Source: Candidatus Omnitrophota bacterium
Lineage (GTDB): Bacteria > Omnitrophota > Gorgyraeia > Zapsychrales > Fredricksoniimonadaceae
Direction of reading: 5' to 3'
Assembly (NCBI GenBank): GCA_015234065.1
Contig: JADFWS010000004.1
Coordinates: 1 to 36,766 of the forward strand
Length of the DNA stretch: 36,766 bases
Below the pieces are notes generated by a model. The model was not told the DNA's origin and did no database searches. It saw only the letters and a list, made by a program, of their open reading frames with translations. Each line of letters begins with the position of its first letter. Position 1 is the first letter of the stretch. Of this stretch, positions 1-10,064 are shown piece after piece. Made by a program: the position numbers and the translations under genes.

Positions 1-257
1 ACAGCGCCCGCCTTGGCCGCAACCGGCGACCAGATCTTGCTGATCTCAGCGCCCGGCGAACTGAGCACGATATCAACGCCCTTGAATACATCCGCATTAA
101 GCGCCAACAACGGCAAGCCGTGCATCGTCCCCTTGGCGCCGCTCGGCGAAATCAGGCGCAGCTCACTCACCGGAAACTTACGCTGTTTCACAATATCATA
201 CATGCACTGCCCGACCGCAGAACGGGCCCCGAGAATGGCAACAACATACTTTTTCAT
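1..257 (-). CDS. asd: aspartate-semialdehyde dehydrogenase, N-terminal part (runs off left edge)
   Basis: Reverse-strand translation MKKYVVAILGARSAVGQCMYDIVKQRKFPVSELRLISPSGAKGTMHGLPLLALNADVFKGVDIVLSSPGAEISKIWSPVAAKAGA; N-terminal Rossmann pattern and 'DIVLSSPG' typical of ASADH. Confidence 0.85.
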   Translation of the reverse strand, partial: MKKYVVAILGARSAVGQCMYDIVKQRKFPVSELRLISPSGAKGTMHGLPLLALNADVFKGVDIVLSSPGAEISKIWSPVAAKAGA

Positions 258-266
258 AACAACCCC

Positions 267-1322
267 TTACAGATGTTTAACGACCAGATCCCCGACTTCC
301 GCCGTGGAATATCCCATTTTTCCTGCCGCAAGATCCTTGATCTTTGTGGTCACGACCAAACGGATGGACTTTTCGATCGCATTCGCGGCCTTATCTTCCC
401 CGACTTCGCGTAACAGCATGGCCACAGCGCCAATGGCGGCCAGCGGATTGATGACACCCTGCCCCGTATACTTGGGAGCGGATCCGCCGATCGGTTCGAA
501 CATGGAAACGCCGTCGGGATTGATATTTCCGCCTGCCGCGATCCCCATGCCGCCCTGGATCATGGCCGCGAGATCCGTAATAATGTCGCCGAACATATTG
601 TCGGTCACGATCACATCAAACCACTCCGGGTTCTTGACAAACCACATCGTGATCGCATCCACATGCGCGTAATCCGTCTTGATCTCCGCATACTCTTTAG
701 CCACCTCATTAAAGGTACGCTGCCACAGATCAAACGCATACGTCAAAACATTCGTTTTGCCACACAGTGTCAGCTGTTTCTTACGGCTATATTTCTGGGT
801 GTATTCATAGGCATAACGGACACAACGTTCGACGCCAAAACGCGTGTTGATACTTTCCTGGATCGCCACTTCCTGCGGCGTGTCTTTAAAAAGATTCCCG
901 CCTGCACCGGCGTACAGGCCTTCGGAATTCTCACGAATGACCGTAAAATTAATATGCTCCGGGCCCTTGTCCTTGAGCGGGCAAAAACGCGCATCAAAAA
1001 GCTGAACCGGACGGAGATTGATATACTGATTCAAGTCAAAGCGAAGCTTGAGAAGAATCCCCTTCTCCAGAATGCCGGGCTTCACATCCGGATGCCCGAT
1101 CGCACCCAGAAACATGGCGTCAAATGTTTTAAGCTCGCCGATCGCCGACGCGGGCAATACTTCCCCGGTACGAAGATACCTGGCACCACCAAAATCATAA
1201 TTGACGGTCTCATACTTGAACCCGAACTTTTGTGCCGCCGCCGCAAGAACCTTAAGGCCCTCGTTGACCACTTCCGGCCCTGTCCCGTCGCCAGGGATCA
1301 CTGCAATTTTATAATTATTCAT
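267..1322 (-). CDS. leuB: 3-isopropylmalate dehydrogenase / isocitrate-isopropylmalate dehydrogenase family
   Basis: 351 aa; IPGDGTGPEV, TVIRENSEGLYAG, VTDNMFGDIITDLAA, EPIGGSAPKYTGQGVINPLA motifs. Confidence 0.85.
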   Translation of the reverse strand: MNNYKIAVIPGDGTGPEVVNEGLKVLAAAAQKFGFKYETVNYDFGGARYLRTGEVLPASAIGELKTFDAMFLGAIGHPDVKPGILEKGILLKLRFDLNQYINLRPVQLFDARFCPLKDKGPEHINFTVIRENSEGLYAGAGGNLFKDTPQEVAIQESINTRFGVERCVRYAYEYTQKYSRKKQLTLCGKTNVLTYAFDLWQRTFNEVAKEYAEIKTDYAHVDAITMWFVKNPEWFDVIVTDNMFGDIITDLAAMIQGGMGIAAGGNINPDGVSMFEPIGGSAPKYTGQGVINPLAAIGAVAMLLREVGEDKAANAIEKSIRLVVTTKIKDLAAGKMGYSTAEVGDLVVKHL

Positions 1323-1337
1323 ACAAACCTCTGATCC

Positions 1338-2582
1338 TTATTCCTTGAATTTCTTCACCGCGATCGTGGCATTGTGCCCGCCAAACCCGAGAGAATTGGA
1401 GATCGCAAACTCAACCTTTGCTTTACGCGCCACATTCGGAACATAATCCAAATCACATTCCGGGTCCGGCGTCGTGTAATTGATCGTCGGAGGAATGACC
1501 TGATCGCGGATCGCCAAAACGCACGCCGCAAATTCAACCGCCCCGGCCGCACCGAGCAAATGCCCGGTCATAGACTTGGTCGAGCTAATCGCCACCTTGC
1601 GCGCATGATCGCCAAAGGCGGTCTTGATCGCCTTGGTCTCGATCTTGTCATTCAAAGACGTTGATGTCCCGTGCGCATTGATATAATCAACCGCAGAAAG
1701 CTCATGCCCACCCCATTTGACGGCCTGGACCATGGCTCGCGCCGCGCCATCGCCGGAATCTTCAGGAGCTGTAGAATGATACGCGTCCGATGTCTGGCCA
1801 AACCCGACTACTTCCGCCAAAATATTCGCACCGCGCTTTTTCGCGTGCTCTAGGGATTCAAGCACCACGACACCAGCGCCTTCTCCCATAATAAACCCGT
1901 TACGTTCTTTATCAAACGGGCGGCTCGCCTGCTCAGGCGCATCATTGCGCGTGGAGAGCGCCTTGAGCGAACAGAACCCGCCAATACCCAAAATGGAAAT
2001 GGATGCTTCAGTCCCGCCGGCAAGCGCCACATCGATCTCGCCGTACTGGATCATTCTATACGCATCGCCGATACACGTTGTTCCCGTCGCACATGCCGTG
2101 ATCGAACAGGTTGCCGGGCCTTTGGCTCCGCAATCCATGGAGATCTGGCCTGCCGCCTCATTAATGATCATCTTGGGGATAAAGAATGGCGATATCCGAC
2201 CAGGGCCTTTCTCAATGAATTTCTGATACTCTTCCTCGGCGGAACCGATACTGCCGATGCCAGACCCAACCACCACACCTACTCGATGCGGATCCGTATC
2301 TGAGATTTTCAAATTGGCATTGATCAACGCTTCCCGCGAAGCAACGACACCATATTGAATGAACGCGGAGATCTTGCGAGCATCCTTGATCCCGAAATTC
2401 GCCTCGGCGTCATAGCCTTTCAGCTCTGCCGCGATCCTGGCGTCAAAAAGGGATGCGTCAAACTTCGTAATAGGCCCAACGCCGCTCTTTCCGGCCAAAA
2501 GCGCCTTCCAGAAGTCCTCGACATTACTTCCAACCGGGGAAAGAACCCCCAAACCTGTGACAACAACGCGTCTTTTTTCCAT
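1338..2582 (-). CDS. fabF: beta-ketoacyl-ACP synthase II (likely start MEKRRVVVTG, not the longer track ORF)
   Basis: MEKRRVVVTGLGVLSPVG; active site TACATGTTCIGDA; NAHGTST; STKSMTGHLLGAAG; SNSLGFGGHN. Confidence 0.95.
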   Translation of the reverse strand: MEKRRVVVTGLGVLSPVGSNVEDFWKALLAGKSGVGPITKFDASLFDARIAAELKGYDAEANFGIKDARKISAFIQYGVVASREALINANLKISDTDPHRVGVVVGSGIGSIGSAEEEYQKFIEKGPGRISPFFIPKMIINEAAGQISMDCGAKGPATCSITACATGTTCIGDAYRMIQYGEIDVALAGGTEASISILGIGGFCSLKALSTRNDAPEQASRPFDKERNGFIMGEGAGVVVLESLEHAKKRGANILAEVVGFGQTSDAYHSTAPEDSGDGAARAMVQAVKWGGHELSAVDYINAHGTSTSLNDKIETKAIKTAFGDHARKVAISSTKSMTGHLLGAAGAVEFAACVLAIRDQVIPPTINYTTPDPECDLDYVPNVARKAKVEFAISNSLGFGGHNATIAVKKFKE

Positions 2583-2605
2583 AAAATGAGTTATCCTGTA
2601 AATGA

Positions 2606-2635
2606 TGAGCCCCGACACAGACATGTCGGGGCAGG
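2606..2635 (-). other. RNA hairpin in acpP-fabF intergenic region
   Basis: Perfect 8-bp inverted repeat CCCCGACA-cagaca-TGTCGGGG at 2610-2631, between acpP stop and fabF start. Confidence 0.55.
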
Positions 2636-2669
2636 GTTGTTACCAAAATACTGGATAAGGAAAATGGCC

Positions 2670-2906
2670 TTAAGCCTTGGCCTTCTCCTCGATATATTTA
2701 ATGGCATCCGAAACCTTGGTCATCTTCTCGGCATCCTCGTCAGGAATTTCAACATTGAACTCCTCTTCAAGGGCCATGATGAGCTCAACGGTATCGAGAG
2801 AATCCGCGCCAAGATCATCGATGAACGATGCCTCAGGCTTCACTTCCTCGATCTTAACCCCTAACTGCTCTGCGATGATGGACTTAACCTTTTCTACAAC
2901 AGCCAT
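2670..2906 (-). CDS. acpP: acyl carrier protein
   Basis: 78 aa; [32 protein letters not shown] phosphopantetheine site. Confidence 0.97.
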   Translation of the reverse strand: MAVVEKVKSIIAEQLGVKIEEVKPEASFIDDLGADSLDTVELIMALEEEFNVEIPDEDAEKMTKVSDAIKYIEEKAKA

Positions 2907-2944
2907 GAAAGCCTCCTTTTTGCCTTTCTTGATGTTCTTCCCTA

Positions 2945-3688
2945 TTAATACATGACCATGCCGCCATCAACAAGGATGGTCTGGCCTGTCACATAATCAG
3001 CCTCTTTGGACGCGAGGAACAGACACACATTCGCGACGTCAACCGGAGACCCCATTCGCCCGAGCGGAACTGCCTCGAGGATCTTGTTCTTAACGTCATC
3101 GCTCAGCTTGTCCGTCATATCCGTCTTGATATAACCGGGTGCCACCGCGTTCACGGTAATGTTACGTGATGCAAATTCTCTTGCCAAAGATTTTGTCAGC
3201 GCAATAACACCGGCTTTACTCGCCGCGTAATTGGCCTGACCGGCATTACCCATCACACCGATCACAGATGCAATGCTGATGATCTTTCCCTTACGGGCCT
3301 TAAGCATGGCTCTTGAAACCGCCTTGCAGGAATTAAACGTGCCCTTTAAATTCACTGTCAGGACCGCGTCCCAATCCTCTTCCTTCATACGCAGGAACAG
3401 GTTATCGCGCGTAATGCCTGCGTTGTTCACTAATATATCAATGCGGCCGTGCTTTTCAATAACTTTATCAATTGTTTGCTCAACCTCAACAAGGCTGGTC
3501 ACATTGCATGGAAAACTATCCGCCTTCAGGCCGCTGGCGTTGATCTCGTCAGCCGTCTTCTGGCATGATTCAGCGTTAATATCGGAAATAATGACCAAAG
3601 CGCCTTCTTTGGCAAATACTTCCGCGATCTGACGGCCGATACCGCGGGCAGAACCTGTAATAAAGACAATTTCGTCGTTAAGCCTCAT
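2945..3688 (-). CDS. fabG: 3-oxoacyl-ACP reductase
   Basis: SDR fold [30 protein letters not shown]; FabG-type C-terminus [15 protein letters not shown]; adjacent to acpP/fabF. Confidence 0.95.
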   Translation of the reverse strand: MRLNDEIVFITGSARGIGRQIAEVFAKEGALVIISDINAESCQKTADEINASGLKADSFPCNVTSLVEVEQTIDKVIEKHGRIDILVNNAGITRDNLFLRMKEEDWDAVLTVNLKGTFNSCKAVSRAMLKARKGKIISIASVIGVMGNAGQANYAASKAGVIALTKSLAREFASRNITVNAVAPGYIKTDMTDKLSDDVKNKILEAVPLGRMGSPVDVANVCLFLASKEADYVTGQTILVDGGMVMY

Positions 3689-3766
3689 GATCTCCCCTTC
3701 TTTAAAAAACCGACACTATGGTAGCAATAAAACGTCCTATTGCAAGCGAATTTTTTGAGAATTTAG

Positions 3767-4228
3767 TTACTCAACGATCTCGGCATCCTCAACACGGCCC
3801 CGGCCTGCGGCGGGCGGCGGCATCCGGTTCGCTTGAACAGCCTCGCCCGGATGAGAAGCCCGCCTGGACAGATCGGCACCGATCTTTCTTAAAATAAGCC
3901 AACGAAACAGCCAACGGGTCAGAGGAAAAACGAAAAACACGCCCAGAATATCGCTTAAAAATCCTGGGATCATAAAAAGAATACCGCCCGCGAATAACAG
4001 CAGCCCATCCACCATCTCAACTGTGGGCGCCTTGCCCTCTGCCAGGCACGCCTGGATCCGCCTGAGCGTGATCGCTCCCTGCCATCTGGCCAGATAAACC
4101 CCGAACATAGCCGAAAAGATCAATAAGAACAACGTATCCCAAAAACCAAGCCAGCTGCCTACCTTAATAAGGACATAGATCTCGGCTGCCGGGAACGCGA
4201 GAATAAGAAGGGCTATCAGGCAACCCAT
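3767..4228 (-). CDS. fxsA: FxsA family membrane protein (start at MGCLIALLILAF)
   Basis: FPAAEIYVLIKVGSWLGFWDTL, GALILF/GGILFMIPGFLSDILG pattern typical of FxsA. Confidence 0.85.
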   Translation of the reverse strand: MGCLIALLILAFPAAEIYVLIKVGSWLGFWDTLFLLIFSAMFGVYLARWQGAITLRRIQACLAEGKAPTVEMVDGLLLFAGGILFMIPGFLSDILGVFFVFPLTRWLFRWLILRKIGADLSRRASHPGEAVQANRMPPPAAGRGRVEDAEIVE

Positions 4229-4229
4229 G

Positions 4230-4595
4230 CTATTTCCCTCCGGACATTCTGACCGCGACCGAGCGAGCGCCCTTGAGAGCCGAAAGTTTATCAATCGTGA
4301 CCTGGGTAGAAACAATCTTCTTATCCAAAAGAACAACCTTGATGATCTCAGCCGCCAGCTTCTCTATAAGAAGGAATCGCGACGCCTTTACCAGCTTAAC
4401 CACGCGGTCTCTCAACGCCTCGTAATCCACGGCCTCATGAAGATCGTCGCTTTTAGAACAGGCGGCGGCATCATATTGAAATTTCAAATTGATCTGCAGC
4501 GTTTGCGGCGTTTTACGCTCATGCGGCTTGGTGCCGAGGATCGCCTTGACCGCAAGGTCTTTCAAATAAACTGTTGTCAGGGATTTTGAGCTCAT
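4230..4595 (-). CDS. folB: dihydroneopterin aldolase family
   Basis: [50 protein letters not shown]; next to folE. Confidence 0.85.
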   Translation of the reverse strand: MSSKSLTTVYLKDLAVKAILGTKPHERKTPQTLQINLKFQYDAAACSKSDDLHEAVDYEALRDRVVKLVKASRFLLIEKLAAEIIKVVLLDKKIVSTQVTIDKLSALKGARSVAVRMSGGK

Positions 4596-5131
4596 CGGAT
4601 CAGGCTTAAAAATTCGCTGCGTGTGGAGCTATTAGAGCGAAAGGTGCCGGTCATGCACGACGTTTTCATGACGGAATTCTGTTTTTCAACACCGCGCATC
4701 ATCATGCACAAATGCTTGGCTTCAATAACAACGCCAACGCCGCGGGCATCGGTATATTTCATGATGGCATCCGCCACCTGCTTGGTCAAGTTTTCCTGGA
4801 TCTGAAGGCGGCGCGCAAACACATCCACGATACGCGCGATCTTGGAAAGCCCGAGGACTTTGCCGCGCGGAATATAACCCACATGACATTTCCCAAAAAA
4901 CGGCAGTAAATGATGCTCACACAACGAGTACATTTCGATATCCTTGACGATGATCATTTCATCATTGTCGGATTCAAAGATAGCGCCATTCACGACCTGA
5001 TCCAGGTCCTGGGTGTACCCTTTGGTGAGGAATTTATACGCCTTGGATGCCCGAGCCGGCGTTCCGCGCAAGCCGTCCCGCCCGAGATCTTCGCCGACAG
5101 ACTTCAAAAGGTCATGAAATATTCTTTCCAT
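4592..5131 (-). CDS. folE: GTP cyclohydrolase I
   Basis: [48 protein letters not shown]; overlaps folB by 4 nt. Confidence 0.95.
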   Translation of the reverse strand: MERIFHDLLKSVGEDLGRDGLRGTPARASKAYKFLTKGYTQDLDQVVNGAIFESDNDEMIIVKDIEMYSLCEHHLLPFFGKCHVGYIPRGKVLGLSKIARIVDVFARRLQIQENLTKQVADAIMKYTDARGVGVVIEAKHLCMMMRGVEKQNSVMKTSCMTGTFRSNSSTRSEFLSLIR

Positions 5132-5315
5132 AAGGATTGGATATTAGCATACGACGCTCGAGAAGTCAAAAACACATCATCCTTGCCCGACCCCGGGCCA
5201 CTTTCATATTCGGCAATTGAACGCCTGGCAACCGACATTATATTTTTCTCGCATTCTAAATACATCGTCATTTTTATGCTATAATTCAGCCTATTATCAA
5301 CACACGAAAGGTTTT

Positions 5316-6122
5316 ATGAGCCCGATCATTTCTGATTATCACATGCACACGCCGCTTTGCGGGCATGCCAAAGGCGATCCGCAGATGTACGCACAACATG
5401 CGGTCACAACAGGGTTACGCGAGATCGGATTTACCGACCATGCGCCTTTATTTACTCACCGAGACCCGACAATCTCCATGGACCACTCGCAACTTCCGGT
5501 CTATCATCACATGATCGAAAGTGTGCGTTCGGAATTCGCGGATAAATTGACCGTACGCGTCGGAATCGAAGCTGATTATATCCCCGGATATGAAGAGCGG
5601 ACCAAAAAGATGCTCGCGGAATACCCTTATGACTATGTCATCGGGTCTGTGCATTTCATGGAAAAATGGGGTTTTGACGACCCTATCCAGATGAAAGAAT
5701 GGAGTGCTCGCGACGTCAATGAAGTGTATCGCGAATATCACCGGCTCCTGCGTAAAAGCGCCCTGTCACGCTTGTTTGATATTTTAGGGCATGTGGACCT
5801 GGTCAAGAAATTCAACTTCCGCCCCACCATCGATATCACGTCAGAGATCGAAGAAAATGCCCGCGTGTTCAAGCGCACGGGCGTTGTTATTGAGATCAAT
5901 TCTTCAGGATTGCGCAAACCGGCTCAAGAGATCTATCCATCCCTGCATGACCTTAAAATATACCAGGCCAAGGGTGTCCCGATCACATTCGGCTCTGATG
6001 CCCATGAGCCAACGGATGTCGGGCGGGATTTTGACAAGAGCCTCGAGCTGGCTCGTGCGGCGGGATATACGGAATATGTGCAGTTTGAAGGACGAAAGAT
6101 CGCCCGAACAATTAAATGGTGA
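5316..6122 (+). CDS. PHP-domain phosphoesterase, histidinol-phosphatase (HisK/HisJ) family; start MSPIISDYHMHTPLCGHA
   Basis: DYHMHTPLCGHA, EADYIPG, DYVIGSVHFME, DILGHVDLVKKF, TFGSDAHEP. Confidence 0.85.
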   Translation: MSPIISDYHMHTPLCGHAKGDPQMYAQHAVTTGLREIGFTDHAPLFTHRDPTISMDHSQLPVYHHMIESVRSEFADKLTVRVGIEADYIPGYEERTKKMLAEYPYDYVIGSVHFMEKWGFDDPIQMKEWSARDVNEVYREYHRLLRKSALSRLFDILGHVDLVKKFNFRPTIDITSEIEENARVFKRTGVVIEINSSGLRKPAQEIYPSLHDLKIYQAKGVPITFGSDAHEPTDVGRDFDKSLELARAAGYTEYVQFEGRKIARTIKW

Positions 6123-6140
6123 CAGGCACCATTATTTTTT
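6115..6140 (+). terminator. Rho-independent terminator overlapping the stop codon of the PHP gene
   Basis: AATGGTG-acagg-CACCATT followed by ATTTTTTG; TGA stop is at 6120-6122, inside the left arm. Confidence 0.65.
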
Positions 6141-6158
6141 GTCGTCGGGGAAAAATGG

Positions 6159-7385
6159 TCATATTGACCGGTCCTTAAACCTGTCCGCAACATATTTCTC
6201 AAAAAGAACAAGAAATTCTTCCTTGATCTTATCGCCTTTAAGCGTTGCCACGCGCTGCCCGTCAATAAAGACCGGCGCCAGCGGCTCTTCAAAAGCACCC
6301 GGCAGGCTGATGCCGATATCCGCATGCTGACTCTCGCCGGGGCCGTTCACGACACAGCCCATGACCGCCACTTTTAATGTTTCAACACCGGGATATTCTA
6401 TGCGCCACTCCGCCATTTTCAGCGCAATATGCGTACGGATATCGCGGGCTAATTCTTGAAAATACGCACTCTTTGTACGCCCGCATCCGGGGCAACTCAC
6501 GACACTTGGAATAAAATAACGAAAGCCCATGCCCTGCAGTAACGCCTGACACGCCTCAACCTCGCGCGCACGCGCAACGCCAGGCTCCGGCGTGAGCGAA
6601 ATACGGATCGTATCTCCGATCCCCTGCTGAAGAAGGATCGCTAATGCTGCCGCGCTCGACGAAACGCCTTTGATCCCGCCGCCCGCTTCTGTCAACCCCA
6701 CATGCAACACATAATCGCACATCCGGCTTAAACGCTCATACACCTCGATCGTATCCTGAACATCCGACAGCTTGGCGCTCACGACCAGTTTATCTTTGGA
6801 CAGGCCAAGCTCCTCGGCATAGTGGCAACTTTCCAGCGCACTTTCGATCACCGCCTGATACATGACTTCTTTAACCGCTTTGGGCGATCGTGACTTGGCA
6901 TTATCATCCATCACCGCGGCCAGGACCTCACGGTCAAGCGAGCCCCAATTCACACCGATACGCACCGCTTTTTTAAAACGGATCGCGGTCTTAACGATCG
7001 ACGCGAAATTATCATCCTTGCGCGCACCCCGCCCCACATTCCCGGGATTGATCCTGTATTTGTCCAGAAGTTCCGCAAGCTCCTGATGTTTTTCCAACAG
7101 CGTATGCCCGTTAAAATGAAAATCACCGATGATCGGCGTCAAAACGCCATGACTGCGCAAATGCCTGATCGCCTGGACTGCGCCGAGCGCCGCCGCATCA
7201 TCATTAATGGTCCAACGGACCATTTCAGAACCGGCTTCAATAAGCTCGACCGTCTGACGCAGTGTGGCTTCAACATCCGCGGTCGGGGTGTCGGTCATGG
7301 ATTGCACCGCGATCGAATGCGCGCTGCCGAGAAGAACATTACCCACCGCAACTGAAGGCGTCTTTCGACGAAGAATTTTAGGCAT
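6159..7385 (-). CDS. ispG: 4-hydroxy-3-methylbut-2-en-1-yl diphosphate synthase
   Basis: AVQSMTDTPTADVEATLRQ; Fe-S motifs SCPGCGRTK and VAVMGCVVNGPGE. Confidence 0.96.
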   Translation of the reverse strand: MPKILRRKTPSVAVGNVLLGSAHSIAVQSMTDTPTADVEATLRQTVELIEAGSEMVRWTINDDAAALGAVQAIRHLRSHGVLTPIIGDFHFNGHTLLEKHQELAELLDKYRINPGNVGRGARKDDNFASIVKTAIRFKKAVRIGVNWGSLDREVLAAVMDDNAKSRSPKAVKEVMYQAVIESALESCHYAEELGLSKDKLVVSAKLSDVQDTIEVYERLSRMCDYVLHVGLTEAGGGIKGVSSSAAALAILLQQGIGDTIRISLTPEPGVARAREVEACQALLQGMGFRYFIPSVVSCPGCGRTKSAYFQELARDIRTHIALKMAEWRIEYPGVETLKVAVMGCVVNGPGESQHADIGISLPGAFEEPLAPVFIDGQRVATLKGDKIKEEFLVLFEKYVADRFKDRSI

Positions 7386-7449
7386 TTTAATTCACTCCAT
7401 TCCCAAGGATGTTATAATTTAATTCTAATCGAACACGCAAGGAGAATCA

Positions 7450-8370
7450 ATGCAGATCTTCCTCGCCCGCACCCAGGGTTTTTGTGCCGGGGTCGCGCGC
7501 GCGATCACAACTGTTGACCAGGCGCTCCTGAAATTCGGGACACCGCTCTACGTCTTTCACGAGATCGTCCACAATACCGCGGTTGTGGATGATTTCCGCC
7601 GGCGCGGCGTTATCTTTGTGGATGACCTGAATAACGTCCCCGACGGTTCCAGGCTTATCTTCAGCGCGCATGGCGTTTCACCTGCCATTATTGAAACAGC
7701 CCGGCGCAAACATTTAAAGACCATCGACGCCACTTGCCCGCTCGTCACCAAAGTCCACCACGAGGCGGCCGCCTTCTCGTCACAGGATGTTGACGTGATC
7801 CTCATCGGGCATAAAGGCCATGAAGAAGTTGTCGGCACGTCCGGATATGTCAAACCCGGGCTGCTTCATATTGTTCAAAACGCCGCGGACATAGAAAACA
7901 TGTCAATCCCCGCGCATAAAAAAGTCGCATTTATCACGCAAACGACATTGTCCATCGATGCCGCACGCGAACTCATCCTGAAACTGCGCGCTCGTTTCCC
8001 GAGGCTCACCGGCCCTTTAAAAGACGACATTTGTTACGCCACGCAAAACCGCCAGGACGCGGTCAAGGAACTGGCCGCGCTATCGGAAGTTATTATTATC
8101 TGCGGATCACCTAAAAGTTCCAACTCGAACCGCCTGCGTGAAAAAGGCGAACATCTTGGACGGCCGAGCTATATTGTGGATAATGCCAGTGAGCTTGATC
8201 TGGGCATCCTGAACGGGAAAACAAAAGTCGGCATCAGTTCCGGAGCCTCAGTCCCCCGGCATCTGGTTGACGCCATCATTGCCAAGATCCAGGCTGCTTT
8301 TTCACCTGTGGACATAATAACGTTTGATGACCCTGAGCAAAAAATTATTTTCCCGAACCCGGAGATCTGA
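7450..8370 (+). CDS. ispH: 4-hydroxy-3-methylbut-2-enyl diphosphate reductase
   Basis: GFCAGVARAI, HEIVHNTAVVDDF, FSAHGVSP, DATCPLVTKVHHEA, DDICYATQNRQDAV, CGSPKSSNSNRL, GISSGASVP. Confidence 0.97.
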   Translation: MQIFLARTQGFCAGVARAITTVDQALLKFGTPLYVFHEIVHNTAVVDDFRRRGVIFVDDLNNVPDGSRLIFSAHGVSPAIIETARRKHLKTIDATCPLVTKVHHEAAAFSSQDVDVILIGHKGHEEVVGTSGYVKPGLLHIVQNAADIENMSIPAHKKVAFITQTTLSIDAARELILKLRARFPRLTGPLKDDICYATQNRQDAVKELAALSEVIIICGSPKSSNSNRLREKGEHLGRPSYIVDNASELDLGILNGKTKVGISSGASVPRHLVDAIIAKIQAAFSPVDIITFDDPEQKIIFPNPEI

Positions 8371-8373
8371 TCC

Positions 8374-9345
8374 ATGAGCGACGAACAGCTTCACAGCATT
8401 CTTTCAAATTTGAAACTTCCGGTCATACATCATGCCGCGCTGAAAGACCACACCACGTTCCAGCTCGGCGGGCCGTGCAAAGCCATGATCACCTGCCGCA
8501 ATGCCAAAGAGGCGGTTTCCGCCGTAACGGCCCTGCGCACAGGCAATGTCCCGTTTCTTCTCATGGGCTTTGGGTCCAATATTCTGGCGTCGGACCATGG
8601 CGTTGACCGGGTGATCATCCGTTACAGCTCGGATACGCCTGATATTTCCCGCCAGCACGATGAGATCCTCTGCGACGCGGCGACCCAACTTGATCATCTG
8701 GTCGAATACGCGATCAAGAACAACTTTGACAATATGACCGCGCTGAGCGGCATCCCCGGGACGGTAGGCGGCGCCATTACCGGCAACGCCGGCGCGTACG
8801 GAAAACAGATCTCCAATGACATCACTTCGATCATCGTGCTAACGCCTGAAAATAATGTGATCGCTGTACCAAAAGACAGGATCCGCTTCGACTACCGCGA
8901 TTCTGATATTAAACACAACGGCATGATCATCCTCGCCGCGATCTTTGCCCTTCCCCAGGGCGACAGCGCCGCCATGCAAAAAGACCGCGAAGAAAAACTG
9001 AAAACCCGTGAAAGCAAGCATGGCAACTGGAAAACAACGCCCTGTGCCGGGTCCTTCTTTAGAAATGTTGAGCCCACATCCAAAGCCGGCCCTCGCCAGT
9101 CTGCAGGCTGGTTTCTCGAAGAAGCCGGCGCCAAGAATATTACCGTCGGCAACGCCCATCCCTATGCTCACCACGCCAATATTGTGACACGCGATGATGG
9201 CGCCACAGCCCAGGATGTCTACGCCCTGACCCGGCAAATGGCGAACATGGTGAAAGCGAAATTTCAGGTCGACCTTATCCGGGAAGTGCGCCTGCTCGGA
9301 AAATTCGACGGCGCTGAGAACTGCCATGAACAGGGCTTCTGGTAA
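8374..9345 (+). CDS. murB: UDP-N-acetylenolpyruvoylglucosamine reductase
   Basis: TTFQLGGPCKAMI, LLMGFGSNILASDHGV, SGIPGTVGGAITGNAGAYG, CAGSFFRNVEP. Confidence 0.93.
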   Translation: MSDEQLHSILSNLKLPVIHHAALKDHTTFQLGGPCKAMITCRNAKEAVSAVTALRTGNVPFLLMGFGSNILASDHGVDRVIIRYSSDTPDISRQHDEILCDAATQLDHLVEYAIKNNFDNMTALSGIPGTVGGAITGNAGAYGKQISNDITSIIVLTPENNVIAVPKDRIRFDYRDSDIKHNGMIILAAIFALPQGDSAAMQKDREEKLKTRESKHGNWKTTPCAGSFFRNVEPTSKAGPRQSAGWFLEEAGAKNITVGNAHPYAHHANIVTRDDGATAQDVYALTRQMANMVKAKFQVDLIREVRLLGKFDGAENCHEQGFW

Positions 9346-9348
9346 ACC

Positions 9349-10062
9349 ATGAGTACCCGCCTTGCAGAACTGCGCCGCGAGCTTAAATCTTTAGCAAGCC
9401 CTGACAAAGCCAAAGTCCTTTCCGGCTTTTTCAAGACCGGGAAAGGCCAATACAGTGACGGCGATATCTTTTTAGGGATCACGGTCCCGGCACAGCGCCT
9501 GGTGGCAAAAGCGTTCAAAGACATTTCCTTAAAAGACCTCGGCACACTTATCCAAAGCCCTTACCACGAAGAACGCTTCGTTACCCTTTTGATCCTCATT
9601 GAACAATTTAAAGAAGCGGCCTCTGCCGAACGCGACGCGATCTATACATTTTATTTAGAGAATACGGCTTTTATCAACAACTGGGACCTGGTGGACTTTT
9701 CGGCGTATAATATTGTCGGCGCCTATCTCGACGGCAAAAGTTTTCCGATCCTAAAAAAACTGGCACACTCAACAAATATCTGGGAACGCCGCATTGCCAT
9801 CGTGTCCACATTTCACGACATCCGGGCCCGCCGGTCAAAGCCAACATTTAAGATCGCAGAAATTCTTCTCCATGACAAGCATGACTTGATCCATAAGGCC
9901 ACGGGCTGGATGCTGCGCGAAGTCGGGAAACGCGTATCCATGCCCCAACTCGAAACATTTCTAAAGCGCTGGTACACATCCATGCCCCGCACCATGCTGC
10001 GCTACGCCATTGAACGCCTCCCGAAAAGCCGGAGAAAAGCATATCTTCAAGGCGACACCTGA
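9349..10062 (+). CDS. DNA alkylation repair protein (AlkD-like HEAT repeat)
   Basis: 237 aa; SGFFKTGKGQYSDGDIFLGITVPAQR, NNWDLVDFSAYNIVGAYL, WERRIAIVSTF, KATGWMLREVGKR, MLRYAIERLP. Confidence 0.9.
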   Translation: MSTRLAELRRELKSLASPDKAKVLSGFFKTGKGQYSDGDIFLGITVPAQRLVAKAFKDISLKDLGTLIQSPYHEERFVTLLILIEQFKEAASAERDAIYTFYLENTAFINNWDLVDFSAYNIVGAYLDGKSFPILKKLAHSTNIWERRIAIVSTFHDIRARRSKPTFKIAEILLHDKHDLIHKATGWMLREVGKRVSMPQLETFLKRWYTSMPRTMLRYAIERLPKSRRKAYLQGDT

Positions 10063-10064
10063 TC

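Noticed and set aside
13-1334. Long plus-strand ORFs (e.g. 13-672, 663-1334) and similar antisense ORFs across the window
   Set aside because: They are antisense shadows of well-recognised minus-strand genes with no family signature of their own.
2610-2631. Fourth CGACA-N6-TGTCG match (CCCCGACACAGACATGTCGGGG) as a WYL operator
   Set aside because: It forms an 8-bp GC-rich RNA hairpin between acpP and fabF inside a fatty acid operon, with flanks and centre different from O1-O3; better read as an intergenic mRNA hairpin.
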